The notes beneath the pieces were generated by a model. That model was given only the letters and a program-made list of their open reading frames with translations. It did no database searches and was not told where the DNA came from. 64,000 nt of DNA, taken from NCBI GenBank assembly GCA_936450465.1, contig OW388302.1, positions 11,557,530 to 11,621,529 of the forward strand, in the 5' to 3' direction. Source of the stretch: Gibbula magus (lineage: Eukaryota; Mollusca; Gastropoda; Trochida; Trochidae). Position 1 is the first letter of the stretch. Each line of letters opens with the position of its first letter. The position numbers and the translations under genes are program-made. Below are positions 1 through 14,280 of this stretch, in pieces.

Positions 1-969
1 GCCGGCAATGGGAGAGTAATTTGAGTACAGGTTTCTCTGATGGAATTTCCGCAGGGTGATATAGTGGAGAGTAACGGAGCATATATAAAACCCTGGGAGA
101 CCAAGGATGTGTTACTGTGGACAAATGTTCTTGGATATGATAACATCTTATCCAATAGTTCGGTACATGTCATCGAGCATTTGGATTTTGTCTCAAGAAA
201 TAAGTTAGTTTTTACAAGCTAATGTTTTTCAGGAAAGAAAAGTTGTGTCATTATATGTTAAGGATTTTTTTAATAAAAAAAACAATTGTGTCATTATAAG
301 TTAAGATTGTTTTAAACACCTTATTTATCATTAGTAAGTTGAAGAATCCATTTGTAAATCACATTTTTTGTGAAGCAAGTCTCTACGATCTTAATACCAT
401 GATGAGGATTTTCTCGAGGTTTGAGTGCTGTTTTCTGATAGCTGCTTTCAAAAGTGTGTTTATTGTTCCTGCTGTGTACGTCTTATCTGGCCCAGCTCCA
501 TAGCAACAATAAACACTGTACACGCCTCTCAAAGAAGAAAATAACCACTGTAGTCAAAACGCAACTTGAATATGTCGCAGTCCAATATATTGATATTTGA
601 TTTTTAAAATCCCCGTATAGCAACGGTTTTACTTTGTTGCTTTGTAATTTGATTAACAGACCTGAGAGTTTCGAGCTCTACGAATTTCTCCAGCATCAAA
701 TATGTAAAAATGAGACTTTTTGGTTTGACTAGTGTTCATTTGTTTTAAGGTATGGAATGTATATGTCGGATACCTAAATAACTGACGGTCATATACATAA
801 TATACAGCCAGCGTGTTGAATTATATATGACGTGTAGGGTAGGTAGCATTCAGGTGATCTTATAAGGCAGATCTTAATGATCTCTGCATCCTAATCTCGC
901 AGTCACACTGGTTCACATCACACTGGTGCAGGCTTATATATCCAGCTGTTATTCATTATCGAGTTTCTA
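1..969. other. AT-rich unique DNA, no gene seen
   Basis: No open frame here has recognisable domains or supporting splice signals. The only structure noted is a short imperfect direct duplication at about 240-305, in which TTGTGTCATTATA followed by (T/A)GTTAAG occurs twice. The 60-codon frame at 40-222 has no recognisable similarity and is left out. Confidence 0.5.
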
Positions 970-971
970 TA

Positions 972-1489
972 CACTGTCGGCCAAAAGAACGCCTACCAGA
1001 TATCTTATCAGATATCGTAAAAACTATAATGAGCAGTTTAACAATATTATAGCATTATGAACTTGCACCATTTCTACATAATATATTTAAATTTCAGAAG
1101 TTCATGTCACAAAATAATGGCGATTGTTGAAATAAGAAAACAATAATTGTTCAGTTTTGGATCAGTGCATGATCAGAAAAACAGTTTAAACAGATTTTCA
1201 TACAACCACGAGTAACAATATAGGTATGCATTCGCATTAAAGTTATGATGATGCTACAGATGTACGTGGTTACGGTGCGCAAGTGAATCAACCGAAAATG
1301 GCAGTCTTCATTGGGCGTGGTTTTCATGAATGTTATTGACTCGAATCACAATTTTCCACAATTTCAAGGGACTTTCACATCAAGTATTGCTTCAGCATAA
1401 CGGGGAGACCACCATTAATTAGGTTTCATAAATTATTTCATCTTTCATTTTATGGAAAATCAAGTAGGCGTTTCTTTTGGCCGACAGTG
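972..1489 (+). mobile_element. TIR MITE with TA target duplication (copy 1)
   Basis: The element starts CACTGTCGGCCAAAAGAACG and ends with the inverted form (GGCCGACAGTG at 1479-1489), giving terminal inverted repeats of about 25 bp. It is flanked by TA at 970-971 and 1490-1491. TA duplication with CA-starting ends is typical of Tc1/mariner-like elements, so this is probably a non-autonomous derivative; no transposase is encoded. A second copy in the opposite orientation lies at 58600-59063 and shares interior blocks, such as the one containing CACAAAATAATGGCGATTG. This copy is longer (518 versus 464 bp), mostly through an extra stretch around 1195-1260. Confidence 0.85.
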
Positions 1490-1491
1490 TA

Positions 1492-2156
1492 TTTGTTCTT
1501 TCTTCTATTTGATTTAGTGTGTCATGTAACACTGACGATAGTTACTAAACAGTATTTCCCTTCCTTACAATGATGAACAGTGCCCAATAATACATGTTCA
1601 CCAAATATTTTTTTTAAAATGGATATTTGTTTTCTTGGTGTATTTCACTTATTTATAGAACATAATTCCTATGACTTTAATTCGTAAAATGCTCAAATAT
1701 ACGTAAAATTAGCAAGTCAATGAAATGACTTAAAATAGGGCAGTATTGGTAGTCACTGGATGAACAGACTAGTGGGCGATCTTCAACTTTCAAATCACGA
1801 CATTTCATTGGCTGACAATACACATGCTATAAATGACGATAAAAAAATACCGCTGGTAGAGTTTCCGTATTCAACACTAACGGCAGTAATATAGTAAACT
1901 TACCTTGATTGGATCGTTTGTTCACAAAACCACTATTTTACAACCCGGTACTCTATATTCATAAAACTTATCCTCATTGGCTAGTGTAAAATATCCGCCA
2001 ATCTTCTTAAGGCACATTTTGAAGGGATTGAGTAGATTTTGGAGTGTAGCTATATAGTGTCTTTCACACCGATATCTGTGGGAATAAATCGGTCGCTGGA
2101 ATACCAACTCATATGTGTTGATCCCCGAGTACAAGTTAGTCTACAATAAGCATCAT
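1492..2156. other. Unique DNA between MITE and satellite, nothing seen
   Basis: AT-rich sequence with no convincing coding frame. The minus frame at 1922-2134 is short and has no recognisable domain. The satellite begins abruptly about 2157, without an obvious flanking repeat. Confidence 0.5.
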
Positions 2157-3680
2157 GGGAGAGCAGTGGCTGTGTGGTAACGCGGTAGTGGACAAGGGTG
2201 CACGGTGTAAGTCCGGTGAGCAGTGGCTGTGTGGTAACTTGGTAGTGGACACTTGTACATGGTGTAAGTCCTGTGACCAGTGGCTGTGTGGTAACTCGGT
2301 AGTGGAAATGGATGCATGGCGTAAGTCCGGTGATCAGTGGCTGTGTGGAAACCCGGGAGTGGACAAGGGTGCACGGTGCAAGTCTGGTGATCAGTGGCTG
2401 TGTGGTAACTCGGTAGTGGACAAGGGTGCATGGCATAAGTCCGGTGATCAGTGGCTGTGTGGTGACTCGGTAGTGGACAATGGTACATGGTGTAAGTCCG
2501 GTGAGCAGTGGCTGTGTGGTAACTCGGTAGTGGACAAGGGTGCCTGGCGTAAGTCCGGTAACCAGTGGTTGTGTGGAAACCCGGTAGTGGACATGGATGC
2601 ATGGCGTAAGTCCGGTGAGCAGTGGATGTGTGGAAACCCGGTAGTGGACATGGGTGCACGGTGCAAGTCCGGTGATCAGTGGCTGTGTGGTAACTCGGTA
2701 GTGGACAAGGGTGCCTGGCGTAAGTCCGGTAACCAGTGGTTGTGTGGAAACCCGGTAGTGGACATGGATGCATGATGTAAGTCCGGTGAGCAGTGGATGT
2801 GTGGAAACCCGGTAGTGGACATGGGTGCACGGTGCAAGTTCGGTGATCAGTGGCTGTGTGGTAACTCGGTAGTGGACAAGGGTGCATGGCATAAGTCCGG
2901 TGATCAGTGGCTGTGTGGTAACTCTGTAGTGGACAAGGGTGTATGGCTAAGTCCGGTGAGCAGTGGCTGTGTGGTAACTCGGTAGTGGACAAGGGTGCAT
3001 GGCATAAGTCCGGTGATCAGTGGCTGTGTGGTAACTCTGTAGTGGACAAGGGTGTATGGCTAAGTCCGGTGAGCAGTGGCTGTGTTGTAACTCGGTAGTG
3101 GACAAGGGTGCACGGTGCAAGTCCGGTGATCAGTGGCTGTGTTGTAACTCGGTAGAGGACAAGGGTGCATGGCATAAGTCCGGTGGTCAGTGGCTGTGTG
3201 GTTACTCGGTAGTGGACAAGGGTGCATGGCATAAGTCCGGTGATCAGTGGCTGTGTGGTAACTCGGTAGTGGACAAGGGTACATGGCGTAAGTCCGGTGA
3301 GAAGTGGCTGTTCTGGTGACTCGGTAGTGAACAAGTGTGCATGGTGTAAGTCCGGTGAGCAGTGGCTATGTGGTGACTCGGTAGTGGACAATGGTACATG
3401 GTGTAAGTCCGGTGAGCAGTGGCTGTGTGGTAACTCGGTAGTGGACAAGGGTGCCTGGCGTAAGTCCGGTAACCAGTGGTTGTGTGGAAACCCGGTAGTG
3501 GACATGGATGCATGGCGTAAGTCTGGTGAGCAGTGGATGTGTGGAAACCCGGTAGTGGACATGGGTGCACGGTGCAAGTCCGGTGATCAGTGGCTTTGTT
3601 GTAACTCGGTAGTGGACAAGGGTGCATGGCATAAGTCCGGTGATCAGTGGCTGTGTGGTAACTCGGTAGTGGACAAGGGT

Positions 3681-6600
3681 GTATGGCTAAGTCAGGTGAT
3701 CAGTGGCTGTGTGGTAACTCGGTAGTGGACAAGGGTGCCTGGCGTAAGTCTGATGAGCAGTGGCTGTGTGGTAACTCGGTAGTGGACAAGGGTGCACGGT
3801 GCAAGTCCGGTGATCAGTGGCTGTGTTGTAACTCGGTAGTGGACAAGGGTGCATGGCATAAGTCCGGTGATCAGTGGCTGTGTGGTAACTCGGTAGTGGA
3901 CAAGGGTGCCTAGTGTAAGTCCGGTAACCAGTGGTTGTGTTGAAACCCGGTAGTGGACATGGATGCATGACGTAAGTCCGGTGAGCAGTGGATGTGTGGA
4001 AACCCGGTAGTGGACATGGGTGCACGGTGCAAGTCCGGTGATCAGTGGATGTGTTGTAACTCGGTAGTGGACAAGGGTGCATGGCGTAAGTCCGGTGAGC
4101 AGTGGCTGTGTGGTAACTCGGTAGTGGACAAGGGTGCCTGGCGTAAGTCCGGTAACCAGTGGTTGTGTGGAAACCCGGTAGTGGACATGGATGCATGGCG
4201 TAAGTCCGGTGAGCAGTGGATGTGTGGAAACCCGGTAGTGTACGGTGCACGGTGCAAGTCCTGTGATCAGTGGCTGTGTGGTAACTCGGTAGTGGACAAG
4301 GGTGCACGGTGCAAGTCCTGTGATCAGTTGCTGTGTTGTAACTCGGTAGTGGACAAGGGTGCATGGCATAAGTCCGGTGATCAGTGGCTGTGTGGTAACT
4401 CGGTAGTGGACAAGGGTGTATGGTTAAGTCCGGTGAGCAGTGGCTGTGTGGTAACTCGGTAGTGGACAAGGGTGCACGGTGCAAGTCTGGTGAGCAGTGG
4501 CTGTGTGGTAACTCGGTAGTGGACAAGGGTGCATGGCATATGTCCGGTGATCAGTGGCTGTGTGGTGACTCGGTAGTGGACAATGGTACATGGTGTAAGT
4601 CCGGTGAGCAGTGGCTGTGTGGTAACTCGGTCGTGGACAAGGGTGCACGGTGCAAGTCCGGTGATCAGTGGATATGTTGTAACTCGGTAGTGGACAAGGG
4701 TGCATGGCGTAAGTCCGGTGAGCAGTGGCTGTGTGGTAACTCGGTAGTGGACAAGGGTGCCTGGCGTAAGTCCGGTAACCAGTGGTTGTGTGGAAACCCG
4801 GTAGTGGACATGGATGCATGGCGTAAGTCCGGTGAGCAGTGGATGTGTGGAAACCCGGTAGTGGACATGGGTGCACGGTGCAAGTCCGGTGATCAGTGGC
4901 TGTGTTGTAACTCGGTAGTGGACAAGGATGCATGGCGGAAGTCCGGTGAGCAGTGGCTGTGTGGTAACTCGGTAGTGGACAAGGGTGCCTGGCGTAAGTC
5001 CGGTAACCAGTGGTTGTGTGGAAACCCGGTAGTGGACATGGATGCATGGCGTAAGTCCGGTGAGCAGTGGATGTGTGGAAACCCGGTAGTGGACAAGGGT
5101 GCACGGTGCAAGTCCTGTGATCAGTTGCTGTGTTGTAACTCGGTAGTGGACAAGGGTGCATGGCATAAGACCGGTGATCAGTGGCTGTGTGGTAACTCGG
5201 TAGTGGACAAGGGTGTATGGCTAAGTCCGGTGATCAGTGGCTGTGTGGTAACTCGGTAGTGGACAAGGGTGCACGGTGCAAGTCCTGTGATCAGTTGCTG
5301 TGTTGTAACTCGGTAGTGGACAAGGGTGCATGGCATAAGTCCGGTGATCAGTGGCTGTGTGGTAACTCGGTAGTGGACAAGGGTGTATGGCTAAGTCCGG
5401 TGAGCAGTGGCTGTGTGGTAACTCGGTAGTGGACAAGGGTGCACGGTGCAAGTCTGGTGAGCAGTGGCTGTGTGGTAACTCGGTAGTGGACAAGGGTGCA
5501 TGGCATATGTCCGGTGATCAGTGGCTGTGTGGTGACTCGGTAGTGGACAATGGTACATGGTGTAAGTCCGGTGAGCAGTGGCTGTGTGGTAACTCGGTAG
5601 TGGACAAGGGTGCACGGTGCAAGTCCGGTGATCAGTGGATATGTTGTAACTCGGTAGTGGACAAGGGTGCATGGCGTAAGTCCGGTAACCAGTGGTTGTG
5701 TGGAAACCCGGTAGTGGACATGGATGCATGGCGTAAGTCCGGTGAGCAGTGGATGTGTGGAAACCCGGTAGTGGACATGGGTGCACGGTGCAAGTCCGGT
5801 GATCAGTGGCTTTGTTGTAACTCGGTAGTGGACAAGGGTGCATGGCATAAGTCCGGTGATCAGTGGCTGTGTGGTAACTCGGTAGTGGACAAGGGTGTAT
5901 GGCTAAGTCCGGTGATCAGTGGCTGTGTGGTAACTCGGTAGTGGACAAGGGTGCCTGGCGTAAGTCTGATGAGCAGTGGCTGTGTGGTAACTCGGTAGTG
6001 GACAAGGGTGCACGGTGCAAGTCCGGTGATCAGTGGCTGTGTTGTAACTCGGTAGTGGACAAGGGTGCATGGCATAAGTCCGGTGATCAGTGGCTGTGTG
6101 GTAACTCGGTAGTGGACAAGGGTGCCTAGTGTAAGTCCGGTAACCAGTGGTTGTGTGGAAACCCGGTAGTGGACATGGATGCATGACGTAAGTCCGGTGA
6201 GCAGTGGATGTGTGGAAACCCGGTAGTGGACATGGGTGCACGGTGCAAGTCCGGTGATCAGTGGATGTGTTGTAACTCGGTAGTGGACAAGGGTGCATGG
6301 CGTAAGTCCGGTGAGCAGTGGCTGTGTGGTAACTCGGTAGTGGACAAGGGTGCCTGGCGTAAGTCCGGTAACCAGTGGTTGTGTGGAAACCCGGTAGTGG
6401 ACATGGATGCATGGCGTAAGTCCGGTGAGCAGTGGATGTGTGGAAACCCGGTAGTGGACATGGGTGCACGGTGCAAGTCCGGTGAGCAGTGGCTGTGTTG
6501 TAACTCGGTAGTGGACAAGGATGCATGGCGTAAGTCCGGTGAGCAGTGGCTGTGTGGTTACTCGGTAGTGGACATGGGTGCACGGTGCAAGTCCGGTGAG

Positions 6601-6852
6601 CAGTGGCTGTGTTGTAACTCGGTAGTGGACAAGGATGCATGGCGTAAGTCCGGTGAGCAGTGGATGTATGGAAACCCGGTAGTGGACAAGGGTGCACGGT
6701 GCAAGTCCTGTGATCAGTTGCTGTGTTGTAACTCGGTAGTGGACAAGGGTGCATGGCATAAGTCCGGTGATCAGTGGCTGTGTGGTAACTCGGTAGTGGT
6801 TAAGGGTGTATGGCTAAGTCCGGTGAGCAGTGGCTGTGTGGTAACTCGGTAG
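3681..6852. repeat. Higher-order block pair in the array, offsets about 2216 and 967 bp
   Basis: The run of variant units at 3683-4462 recurs at 5899-6852 with an offset of 2216 bp, including an AAGTCTGATGAGCAG unit and a unit with the in-frame TAG in GGTGCCTAGTG. The copies differ slightly: the later one has extra units near 6500-6660. A smaller block starting at 4420 recurs at 5387 (offset 967). This is the pattern expected from unequal exchange within a satellite. Confidence 0.75.
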
Positions 6853-9800
6853 TGGACAAGGGTGCACGGTGCAAGTCTGGTGATCAGTGGCTGTGTGGTA
6901 ACTCGGTAGTGGACAAGGGTGCATGGCATAAGTCCGGTGATCAGTGGCTGTGTGGTGACTCGGTAGTGGACAATGGTACATGGTGTAAGTCCGGTGAGCA
7001 GTGGCTGTGTGGTAACTCGGTAGTGGACAAGGGTGCACGGTGCAAGTCCGGTGATCAGTGGATGTGTTGTAACTCGGTAGTGGACAAGGGTGCATGGCGT
7101 ATGTCCGGTGAGCAGTGGCTGTGTGGTAACTCGGTAGTGGACATGGGTACATGGTGTAAGTCCGGTGAGCAGTGGCTGTGTGGAAACCCGGGAGTGGACA
7201 AGGGTGCGCGGTGCAGGTCTGGTGATCAGTGGCTGTGAGGTAACTCGGTAGTGGACAAGGGTGCATGGCATAAGTCCGGTGATCAGTGGCTGTGTGGTGA
7301 CTCGGTAGTGGACAAGGGTGCACGGTGCAAGTTCGGTGATCAGTTGCTGTGTTGTAACTCGGTAGTGGACAAGGGTGCCTGGCGTAAGTCCGGTAACCAG
7401 TGGTTGTGTGGAAACCCAGTAGTGGACAAGGATGCATGGCGTAAGTCCGGTGATCAGTGGCTGTGTGGTAACTCGGTAGTGGACAAGGGTGCACGGTGCA
7501 AGTCCTGTGATCAGTTGCTGTGTTGTAACTCGGTAGTGGACAAGGGTGCATGGCATAAGTCCGGTGATCAGTGGCTGTGTGGTAACTCGGTAGTGGACAA
7601 GGGTGTATGGCTAAGTCCGGTGAGCAGTGGATGTGTGGAAACCCGGTAGTGGACATGGGTGCACGGTGCAAGTCCGGTGAGCAGTGGCTGTGTTGTAACT
7701 CGGTAGTGGACAAGGATGCATGGCGTAAGTCCGGTGACCAGTGGCTGTGTGGTTACTCGGTAGTGGACATGGGTGCACGGTGCAAGTCCGGTGAGCAGTG
7801 GCTGTGTTGTAACTCGGTAGTGGACAAGGATGCATGGCGTAAGTCCGGTGAGCAGTGGATGTATGGAAACCCGGTAGTGGACAAGGGTGCACGGTGCAAG
7901 TCCTGTGATCAGTTGCTGTGTTGTAACTCGGTAGTGGACAAGGGTGCATGGCATAAGTCCGGTGATCAGTGGCTGTGTGGTAACTCGGTAGTGGTTAAGG
8001 GTGTATGGCTAAGTCCGGTGAGCAGTGGCTGTGTGGTAACTCGGTAGTGGACAAGGGTGCACGGTGCAAGTCTGGTGATCAGTGGCTGTGTGGTAACTCG
8101 GTAGTGGACAAGGGTACATGGCATAAGTCCGGTGATCAGTGGCTGTGTGGTGACTCGGTAGTGGACAATGGTACATGGTGTAAGTCCGGTGAGCAGTGGC
8201 TGTGTGGTAACTCGGTAGTGGACAAGGGTGCACGGTGCAAGTCCGGTGATCAGTGGATGTGTTGTAACTCGGTAGTGGACAAGGGTGCATGGCGTAAGTC
8301 AGGTGAGCAGTGGCTGTGTGGTAACTCGGTAGTGGACATGTGTACATGGTGTAAGTCCGGTGAGCAGTGGCTGTGTGGAAACCCGGGAGTGGACAAGGGT
8401 GCACGGTGCAGGTCTGGTGATCAGTGGCTGTTAGGTAACTCGGTAGTGGACAAGGGTGCATGACATAAGTCCGGTGATCAGTGGCTGTGTGGTGACTCGG
8501 TAGTGGACAAGGGTGCACGGTGCAAGTTCGGTGATCAGTTGCTGTGTTGTAACTCGGTAGTGGACAAGGGTGCATGGCGTAAGTCCGGTGAGCAGTGGCT
8601 GTGTGGTAACTCGGTAGTGGACAAGGGTGCCTGGCATAAGTCCGGTAACCAGTGGTTGTGTGGAAACCCGGTAGTGGACATGGATGCATGGCGTAAGTCC
8701 GGTGAGCAGTGGATGTGTGGAAACCCGGTAGTGGACATGGGTGCACGGTGCAAGTCCGGTGAGCAGTGGCTGTGTTGTAACTCGGTAGTGGACAAGGATG
8801 CATGGCGTAAGTCCGGTGAGCAGTGGCTGTGTGGTTACTCGGTAGTGGACAAGGGTGCACGGTGCAAGTCCGGTGATCAGTGGATGTGTTGTAACTCGGT
8901 AGTGGACAAGGGTGCATGGCATAAGTCCGGTGAGCAGTGGCTGTGTGGTAACTCGGTAGTGGTTAAGGGTGTATGGCTAAGTCCGGTGAGCAGTGGCTGT
9001 GTGGTAACTCGGTAGTGGACAAGGGTGCACGGTGCAAGTCTGGTGATCAGTGGCTGTGTGGTAACTCGGTAGTGGACAAGGGTGCATGGCGTAAGTCCGG
9101 TGATCAGTGGCTGTGTGGTGACTCGGTAGTGGACAATGGTACATGGTGTAAGTCCGGTGAGCAGTGTCTGTGTGGTAACTCGGTAGTGGACAAGGGTGCA
9201 CGGTGCAAGTCCGGTGATCAGTGGATGTGTTGTAACTCGGTAGTGGACAAGGGTGCATGGCGTATGTCCGGTGAGCAGTGGCTGTGTGGTAACTCGGTAG
9301 TGGACATGGGTACATGGTGTAAGTCCGGTGAGCAGTGGCTGTGTGGAAACCCGGGAGTGGACAAGGGTGCGCGGTGCAGGTCTGGTGATCAGTGGCTGTG
9401 AGGTAACTCGGTAGTGGACAAGGGTGCATGGCATAAGTCCGGTGATCAGTGGCTGTGTGGTGACTCGGTAGTGGACAAGGGTGCACGGTGCAAGTTCGGT
9501 GATCAGTTGCTGTGTTGTAACTCGGTAGTGGACAAGGGTGCCTGGCGTAAGTCCGGTAACCAGTGGTTGTGTGGAAACCCAGTAGTGGACAAGGATGCAT
9601 GGCGTAAGTCCGGTGATCAGTGGCTGTGTGGTAACTCGGTAGTGGACAAGGGTGCACGGTGCAAGTCCTGTGATCAGTTGCTGTGTTGTAACTCGGTAGT
9701 GGACAAGGGTGCATGGCGTAAGTCCGGTGAGCAGTGGCTGTGTGGTAACTCGGTAGTGGACATGTGTACATGGTGTAAGTCCGGTGAGCAGTGGCTGTGT

Positions 9801-11416
9801 GGAAACCCGGGAGTGGACAAGGGTGCACGGTGCAAGTCTGGTGAGCAGTGGCTGTGTGGTAACTCGGTAGTGGACAAGGGTGCATGGCATATGTCCGGTG
9901 ATCAGTGGCTGTGTGGTGACTCGGTAGTGGACAATGGTACATGGCGTAAGTCCGGTGATCAGTGGCTGTGTGGTAACTCGGTAGTGGACAAGGGTGCACG
10001 GTGCAAGTCCTGTGATCAGTTGCTGTGTTGTAACTCGGTAGTGGACAAGGGTGCATGGCATAAGTCCGGTGATCAGTGGCTGTGTGGTAACTCGGTAGTG
10101 GACAAGGGTGTATGGCTAAGTCCGGTGAGCAGTGGCTGTGTGGTAACTCGGTAGTGGACAAGGGTGCACGGTGCAAGTCTGGTGAGCAGTGGCTGTGTGG
10201 TAACTCGGTAGTGGACAAGGGTGCATGGCATATGTCCGGTGATCAGTGGCTGTGTGGTGACTCGGTAGTGGACAATGGTACATGGTGTAAGTCCGGTGAG
10301 CAGTGGCTGTGTGGTAACTCGGTAGTGGACAATGGTGCACGGTGCAAGTCCGGTGATCAGTGGATGTGTTGTAACTCGGTAGTGGACAAGGGTGCATGGC
10401 GTAAGTCCGGTGAGCAGTGGCTGTGTGGTAACTCGGTAGTGGACATGTGTACATGGTGTAAGTCTGGTGAGCAGTGGCTGTGTGGAAACCCGGGAGTGGA
10501 CAAGGGTGCACGGTGCAGGTCTGGTGATCAGTGGCTGTGAGGTAACTCGGTAGTGGACAAGGGTGCATGGCATAAGTCCGGTGATCAGTGGCTGTGTGGT
10601 GACTCGGTAGTGGACAATGGTACATGGTGTAAGTCCGGTGAGCAGTGGCTGTGTGGTAACTCGGTAGTGGACAAGGGTGCCTGGCGTAAGTCCGGTAACC
10701 AGTGGTTGTGTGGAAACCCGGTAGTGGACATGGATGCATGGCGTAAGTACGGTGAGCAGTGGATGTGTGGAAACCCGGTAGTGGACATGGGTGCACAGTG
10801 CAAGTTCGGTGATCAGTGGCTGTGTTGTAACTCGGTAGTGGACAAGGGTGCCTGGCGTAAGTCCGGTAACCAGTGGTTGTGTGGAAACCCAGTAGTGGAC
10901 AAGGATGCATGGCATATGTCCGGTGATCAGTGGCTGTGTGGTAACTCGGTAGTGGACAAGGGTGCATGGCATAAGTCCGGTGAGCAGTGGCTGTGTGGTT
11001 ACTCGGTAGTGGACAAGGGTGCACGGTGCAAGTCCGGTGATCAGTGGATGTGTTGTAACTCGGTAGTGGACAAGGGTGCATGGCATAAGTCCGGTGAGCA
11101 GTGGCTGTGTGGTGACTCGGTAGTGGACAAGGGTGCACGGTGCAAGTTCGGTGATCAGTGGTTGTGTGGAAACCCGGTAGTGGACATGGATGCATGGCGT
11201 AAGTCCGGTGAGCAGTGGATGTATGGAAACCCGGTAGTGGACAAGGGTGCACGGTGCAAGTCCTGTGATCAGTGGCTGTGTGGTAACTCGGTAGTGGACA
11301 AGGGTGCACGGTGCAAGTCCTGTGATCAGTTGCTGTGTTGTAACTCGGTAGTGGACAAGGGTGCATGGCATAAGTCCGGTGATCAGTGGCTGTGTGGTAA
11401 CTCGGTAGTGGACAAG

Positions 11417-14034
11417 GGTGTATGGCTAAGTCCGGTGAGCAGTGGCTGTGTGGTAACTCGGTAGTGGACAAGGGTGCACGGTGCAAGTCTGGTGAGCAGT
11501 GGCTGTGTGGTAACTCGGTAGTGGACAAGGGTGCATGGCATATGTCCGGTGATCAGTGGCTGTGTGGTGACTCGGTAGTGGACAATGGTACATGGTGTAA
11601 GTCCGGTGAGCAGTGGCTGTGTGGTAACTCGGTAGTGGACAAGGGTGCACGGTGCAAGTCCGGTGATCAGTGGATATGTTGTAACTCGGTAGTGGACAAG
11701 GGTGCATGGCGTAAGTCCGGTGAGCAGTGGCTTTGTGGTAACCCGGTAGTGGACATGGGTGCCTGGCGTAAGTCCGGTGAGCAGTGGCTGTGTTGTAACT
11801 CGGTAGTGGACATGGGTACATGGTGTAAGTCCGGTGAGCAGTGGCTGTGTGGTAACTCGGTAGTGGACAAGGGTGCCTGGCGTAAGTCCGGTAACCAGTG
11901 GTTGTGTGGAAACCCGGTAGTGGACATGGATGCATGGCGTAAGTCCGGTGAGCAGTGGATGTGTGGAAACCCGGTAGTGGACAAGGGTGCACTGTGCAAG
12001 TCCTGTGATCAGTTGCTGTGTTGTAACTCGGTAGTGGACAAGGGTGCATGGCATAAGTCCGGTGATCAGTGGCTGTGTGGTAACTCGGTAGTGGTTAAGG
12101 GTGTATGGCTAAGTCCGGTGAGCAGTGGCTGTGTGGTAACTCGGTAGTGGACAAGGGTGCACGGTGCAAGTCTGGTGATCAGTGGCTGTGTGGTAACTTG
12201 GTAGTGGACAAGGGTGCATGGCATAAGTCCGGTGATCAGTGGCTGTGTGGTGACTCGGTAGTGGACAATGGTACATGGTGTAAGTCCGGTGAGCAGTGGC
12301 TGTGTGGTAACTCGGTAGTGGACAAGGGTGCACGGTGCAAGTCCGGTGATCAGTGGATGTGTTGTAACTCGGTAGTGGACAAGGGTGCATGGCGTATGTC
12401 CGGTGAGCAGTTGCTGTGTGGTAACTCGGTAGTGGACATGGGTACATGGTGTAAGTCCGGTGAGCAGTGGCTGTGTGGAAACCCGGGAGTGGACAAGGGT
12501 GCGCGGTGCAGGTCTGGTGATCAGTGGCTGTGAGGTAACTCGGTAGTGGACAAGGGTGCATGGCATAAGTCCGGTGATCAGTGGCTGTGTGGTGACTCGG
12601 TAGTGGACAAGGGTGCACGGTGCAAGTTCGGTGATCAGTTGCTGTGTTGTAACTCGGTAGTGGACAAGGGTGCCTGGCGTAAGTCCGGTAACCAGTGGTT
12701 GTGTGGAAACCCAGTAGTGGACAAGGGTGTATGGCTAAGTCCGGTGAGCAGTGGCTGTGTGGTAACTCGGTAGTGGACAAGGGTGCACGGTGCAAGTCTG
12801 GTGAGCAGTGGCTGTGTGGTAACTCGGTAGTGGACAAGGGTGCATGGCATATGTCCGGAGATCAGTGGCTGTGTGGTGACTCGGTAGTGGACAATGGTAC
12901 ATGGTGTAAGTCCGGTGAGCAGTGGCTGTGTGGTAACTCGGTAGTGGGCAAGGGTGCACGTTGCAAGTCCGGTGATCAGTGGATATGTTGTAACTCGGTA
13001 GTGGACAAGGGTGCATGGCGTAAGTCCGGTGAGCAGTGGCTTTGTGGTAACCCGGTAGTGGACATGGGTGCCTGGCGTAAGTCCGGTGAGCAGTGGCTGT
13101 GTTGTAACTCGGTAGTGGACATGGGTACATGGTGTAAGTCCGGTGAGCAGTGGCTGTGTGGTAACTCGGTAGTGGACAAGGGTGCCTGGCGTAAGTCCGG
13201 TAACCAGTGGTTGTGTGGAAACCCGGTAGTGGACATGGATGCATGGCGTAAGTCCGGTGAGCAGTGGATGTGTGGAAACCCGGTAGTGGACAAGGGTGCA
13301 CTGTGCAAATCCTGTGATCAGTTGCTGTGTTGTAACTCGGTAGTGGACAAGGGTGCATGGCATAAGTCCGGTGATCAGTGGCTGTGTGGTAACTCGGTAG
13401 TGGTTAAGGGTGTATGGCTAAGTCCGGTGAGCAGTGGCTGTGTGGTAACTCGGTAGTGGACAAGGGTGCACGGTGCAAGTCTGGTGATCAGTGGCTGTGT
13501 GGTAACTCGGTAGTGGACAAGGGTGCATGGCATAAGTCCGGTGATCAGTGGCTGTGTGGTGACTCGGTAGTGGACAATGGTACATGGTGTAAGTCCGGTG
13601 AGCAGTGGCTGTGTGGTAACTCGGTAGTGGACAAGGGTGCACGGTGCAAGTCCGGTGATCAGTGGATGTGTTGTAACTCGGTAGTGGACAAGGGTGCATG
13701 GCGTATGTCCGGTGAGCAGTGGCTGTGTGGTAACTCGGTAGTGGACATGGGTACATGGTGTAAGTCCGGTGAGCAGTGGCTGTGTGGAAACCCGGGAGTG
13801 GACAAGGGTGCGCGGTGCAGGTCTGGTGATCAGTGGCTGTGAGGTAACTCGGTAGTGGACAAGGGTGCATGGCATAAGTCCGGTGATCAGTGGCTGTGTG
13901 GTGACTCGGTAGTGGACAAGGGTGCGTGGTGCAAGTTCGGTGATCAGTTGCTGTGTTGTAACTCGGTAGTGGACAAGGGTGCCTGGCGTAAGTCCGGTAA
14001 CCAGTGGTTGTGTGGAAACCCAGTAGTGGACAAG
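11417..14034. repeat. Direct higher-order duplication, 1309-bp block
   Basis: Variant units at about 11422-12720 are repeated at about 12731-14029 with a constant offset of 1309 bp. That length equals 23 units of 57 bp minus 2, matching the presence of two 56-bp units in the block. Private changes such as CTTTGTGGTAACCCGG and the TGAGGTAACTCGG stop variant occur in both halves, so this is a block duplication and not independent mutation. A few differences (for example GGTGCACGG versus GGTGCACGT near 12960) show that it is not a verbatim copy. Confidence 0.8.
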
Positions 14035-14280
14035 GATGCATGGCGTAAGTCCGGTGATCAGTGGCTGTGTGGTAACTCGGTAGTGGACAAGGGTGCACGG
14101 TGCAAGTCCTGTGATCAGTTGCTGTGTTGTAACTCGGTAGTGGACAAGGGTGCATGGCATAAGTCCGGTGATCAGTGGCTGTGTGGTAACTTGGTAGTGG
14201 ACAAGGGTGAACGGTGCAAGTCTTGTGAGCAGTGGCTGTGTGGTAACTCGGTAGTGGACAAGGGTGCATGGCATATGTCC

